Assembly (NCBI GenBank): GCA_003694385.1
Contig: RFKA01000062.1
Span: 1 to 5,779 of the forward strand
Direction: 5' to 3'
Source: Candidatus Woesearchaeota archaeon
GTDB lineage: Archaea; Nanobdellota; Nanobdellia; Woesearchaeales; UBA525
DNA: 5,779 nt
The position numbers and the translations under genes are program-made. Shown here one piece after another: positions 4,409 through 5,779 of this stretch (positions are counted from its first letter, which is position 1; every line of letters begins with the position of its first letter). The notes under the pieces are model-generated. The model was not told the DNA's origin, did no database searches, and worked only from the letters and a program-made list of their open reading frames with translations.

Positions 4409-5779
4409 TGCTGCAGAAGTGTCGCTCTAAAGAGTCGGTCTTCTTCGTACCGGGTCAGTTTCTGTCTCGCAGTTATTTTTTGCGTTATCGCGTGGAGTTG
4501 TTTCCTTTGCTGATTCCTGAGGAGCCCCCTGAGTTCCTTTTGAGCGTGTACTATTGTTTCCGGTTCGTTCTGAACCCAGGCGAATGCCGGAGCGCTGAAC
4601 CCTTGTTTCTTTCGCTGAAGTATCTCCCGAGGCAGCCAGGGCTTGGCTATGCTCCTGAGAAGCACCTTGGTTTTGCTTCCTGCTCGAGAAAGTTTGTGCT
4701 TAGTAGGTATTTGTGCACTGAACGAGAGAAGTTCCTTATCAAGAAAGGGGCAACGGATTTCGAGTGAAGAAGCCATGCCTGCACGGTCGACTTTCACGTT
4801 GAGCTTGTCGGGCACAGTGTGGTGGAAGAGGTCGAAGCGGATGACACTCTCGGTGAGTGTGCCGTTTTTCTTGAGGAGTGCGGCGAAGTGCTTCTTGTAC
4901 CACGCGTGCGCGATCCTGTCAGCTGGAAGCCGACAAAAAATGTTTGCGAGGAGGTCCTGGTGCGGCTGCAGCGACAGTGCAAAGCCCCGCCGGAGACGGT
5001 GTTGTTTTGAGAGCCTCCTAGTGAGGTGTGCACCCATTTTTCGTACGCCGACCGGCATCCGGAAGAGCAAATCCATTTTCGCGACGGCACGATGAAGCGC
5101 ATACCCGCCGAAGAGTTCATCCCCTCCCTCTCCTGTGAGGCAGGCCTTCACGTGTCGCGCGGCGAGCTCTGCGACCTTGACTGTTGGATAGATTGAGGTG
5201 TCGGCGAGGGGCTCATCATAGATGTCGGGGATACGCTTGCGTATGCGGGCATAGTCTTTCTCGGTGAAGTACGCGTGGTGGTGTTTTGTACCAAGGTGTT
5301 CCGCCATGAGCCGTGCGTACCTACTTTCATCAAAAGCGGCGAGTTCAAATCCTATCGAGAAAGAGTGGATTGGCCTATTTGCCTGACGCTGGAGGAGTGC
5401 CGTAACAATTGATGAGTCGAGACCGCCACTGAGGAATGTGCCGACGTCCACGTCAGCAATCGAGCGGTAGTGAACTGCCTTTTCAAGGAGCTCACGCCCT
5501 CTTGGAACAAGGTTTTTTGTTGGTTGGGGCTCATAGGTAGGGGGGATGTAGAAGCGTGTAGTCCTGATTGTTTTTTGTCTGAGGCTAAATAAGAGATTCT
5601 GCCCCGCTTCGAGTTTCCACACTCCCTCAATAATGCTGTGTGGGGCGGGGATGAACCCGAGGCTCATATAGAGGCTTACCGCGTCGCGGTCGATACGGCG
5701 CTTGATACCTGCGGCGAGGAGACCCTTCAGCTCAGAGGCGAACATGAATACTCGCCCATCCCAGTAGTAGTACAACGGC
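4384..5779 (-). CDS. asnB: Asparagine synthetase B-type glutamine-dependent amidotransferase, 5' partial
   Basis: The frame is open to the window edge and reads Pro-Leu-Tyr-Tyr-Tyr there, matching the GIKPLYYY region late in the N-terminal glutaminase domain. The start, and with it the catalytic Cys2, lies outside the window. From the first full codon at 5775, 463 residues are visible. They comprise the end of the glutaminase domain (about 1-75, with FASELKGLL at 12-20) and the whole synthetase domain: PP-loop SGGLDSS (116-122, ATP/pyrophosphate binding), FDES.YA (148-153), YDEPLADTSIYPT (186-198), LTGEGGDELFGGY (213-225) and KVDRAGMASSLEIRCPFLD (328-346), then K.KVLLR and RKKQGFSAP (388-396). 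All key synthetase motifs are intact, so it should form an acyl-adenylate and amidate it with glutamine-derived ammonia. The substrate may be aspartate or, as in several glycan clusters, a uronic acid; the flippase next door makes the latter worth considering. The symbol reflects family, not proven substrate. Confidence 0.95.
   Translation of the reverse strand, partial: PLYYYWDGRVFMFASELKGLLAAGIKRRIDRDAVSLYMSLGFIPAPHSIIEGVWKLEAGQNLLFSLRQKTIRTTRFYIPPTYEPQPTKNLVPRGRELLEKAVHYRSIADVDVGTFLSGGLDSSIVTALLQRQANRPIHSFSIGFELAAFDESRYARLMAEHLGTKHHHAYFTEKDYARIRKRIPDIYDEPLADTSIYPTVKVAELAARHVKACLTGEGGDELFGGYALHRAVAKMDLLFRMPVGVRKMGAHLTRRLSKQHRLRRGFALSLQPHQDLLANIFCRLPADRIAHAWYKKHFAALLKKNGTLTESVIRFDLFHHTVPDKLNVKVDRAGMASSLEIRCPFLDKELLSFSAQIPTKHKLSRAGSKTKVLLRSIAKPWLPREILQRKKQGFSAPAFAWVQNEPETIVHAQKELRGLLRNQQRKQLHAITQKITARQKLTRYEEDRLFRATLLQQWRERWEG

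Noticed and set aside
4369..5095. Plus-strand open frames antisense to the amidotransferase gene (such as 4369-4767 and 4643-5095)
   Set aside because: The opposite strand encodes a full set of asparagine synthetase motifs; these frames are shadows without starts, motifs or sensible composition.

Overview
The window looks archaeal. The evidence is a minus-strand 5S rRNA with archaeal-type sequence, preceded at the expected distance by a TTTATAAA TATA box; a ribosome binding site that complements nine bases of the archaeal 16S 3' tail; and an archaeal pair of an RqcH-type NFACT protein and a short, PUA-less NOL1/NOP2/Sun RNA m5C methyltransferase. Gene density is high, spacers are short, and GTG/TTG starts are likely. 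A DPANN or euryarchaeal lineage seems plausible, but the window alone does not settle it. I see no mobile element, CRISPR array, tRNA or long repeat.

Layout, left to right. (1) 1-1683, plus strand: the 3' part of an NFACT/RqcH-like gene, cut by the window edge, followed three bases later by a complete RNA cytosine-C5 methyltransferase. This is a translation/RNA-maintenance operon. The NFACT protein stops at the end of its coiled-coil middle domain and has no NFACT-R domain. (2) 1684-1867: a 184-base spacer with an AT-rich promoter and a possible untranslated leader. (3) 1868-2963, plus strand: a 69-residue protein of unknown function with a very strong ribosome binding site, then an EamA/DMT-type membrane transporter. 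(4) 2964-3124: a spacer that reads as junk ORFs in translation but holds a 5S rRNA gene on the minus strand, standing apart from any 16S or 23S gene. (5) 3125-5779, minus strand: an asparagine-synthetase-type amidotransferase (5' end outside the window) whose 3' end overlaps a Wzx-like lipid-linked oligosaccharide flippase. The flippase stop codon lies inside the 5S TATA box.

How the parts fit together. The left operon serves ribosome rescue and RNA modification. The right operon looks like the end of a surface-glycan or N-glycan cluster, in which an AsnB-like enzyme could amidate a sugar or make asparagine and the flippase moves the finished lipid-linked glycan across the membrane. The 5S gene sits between two convergent units with its own promoter. 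The points most worth following are the domain-truncated NFACT protein, the isolated 5S gene with a promoter embedded in coding sequence, and the unknown small protein upstream of the transporter.
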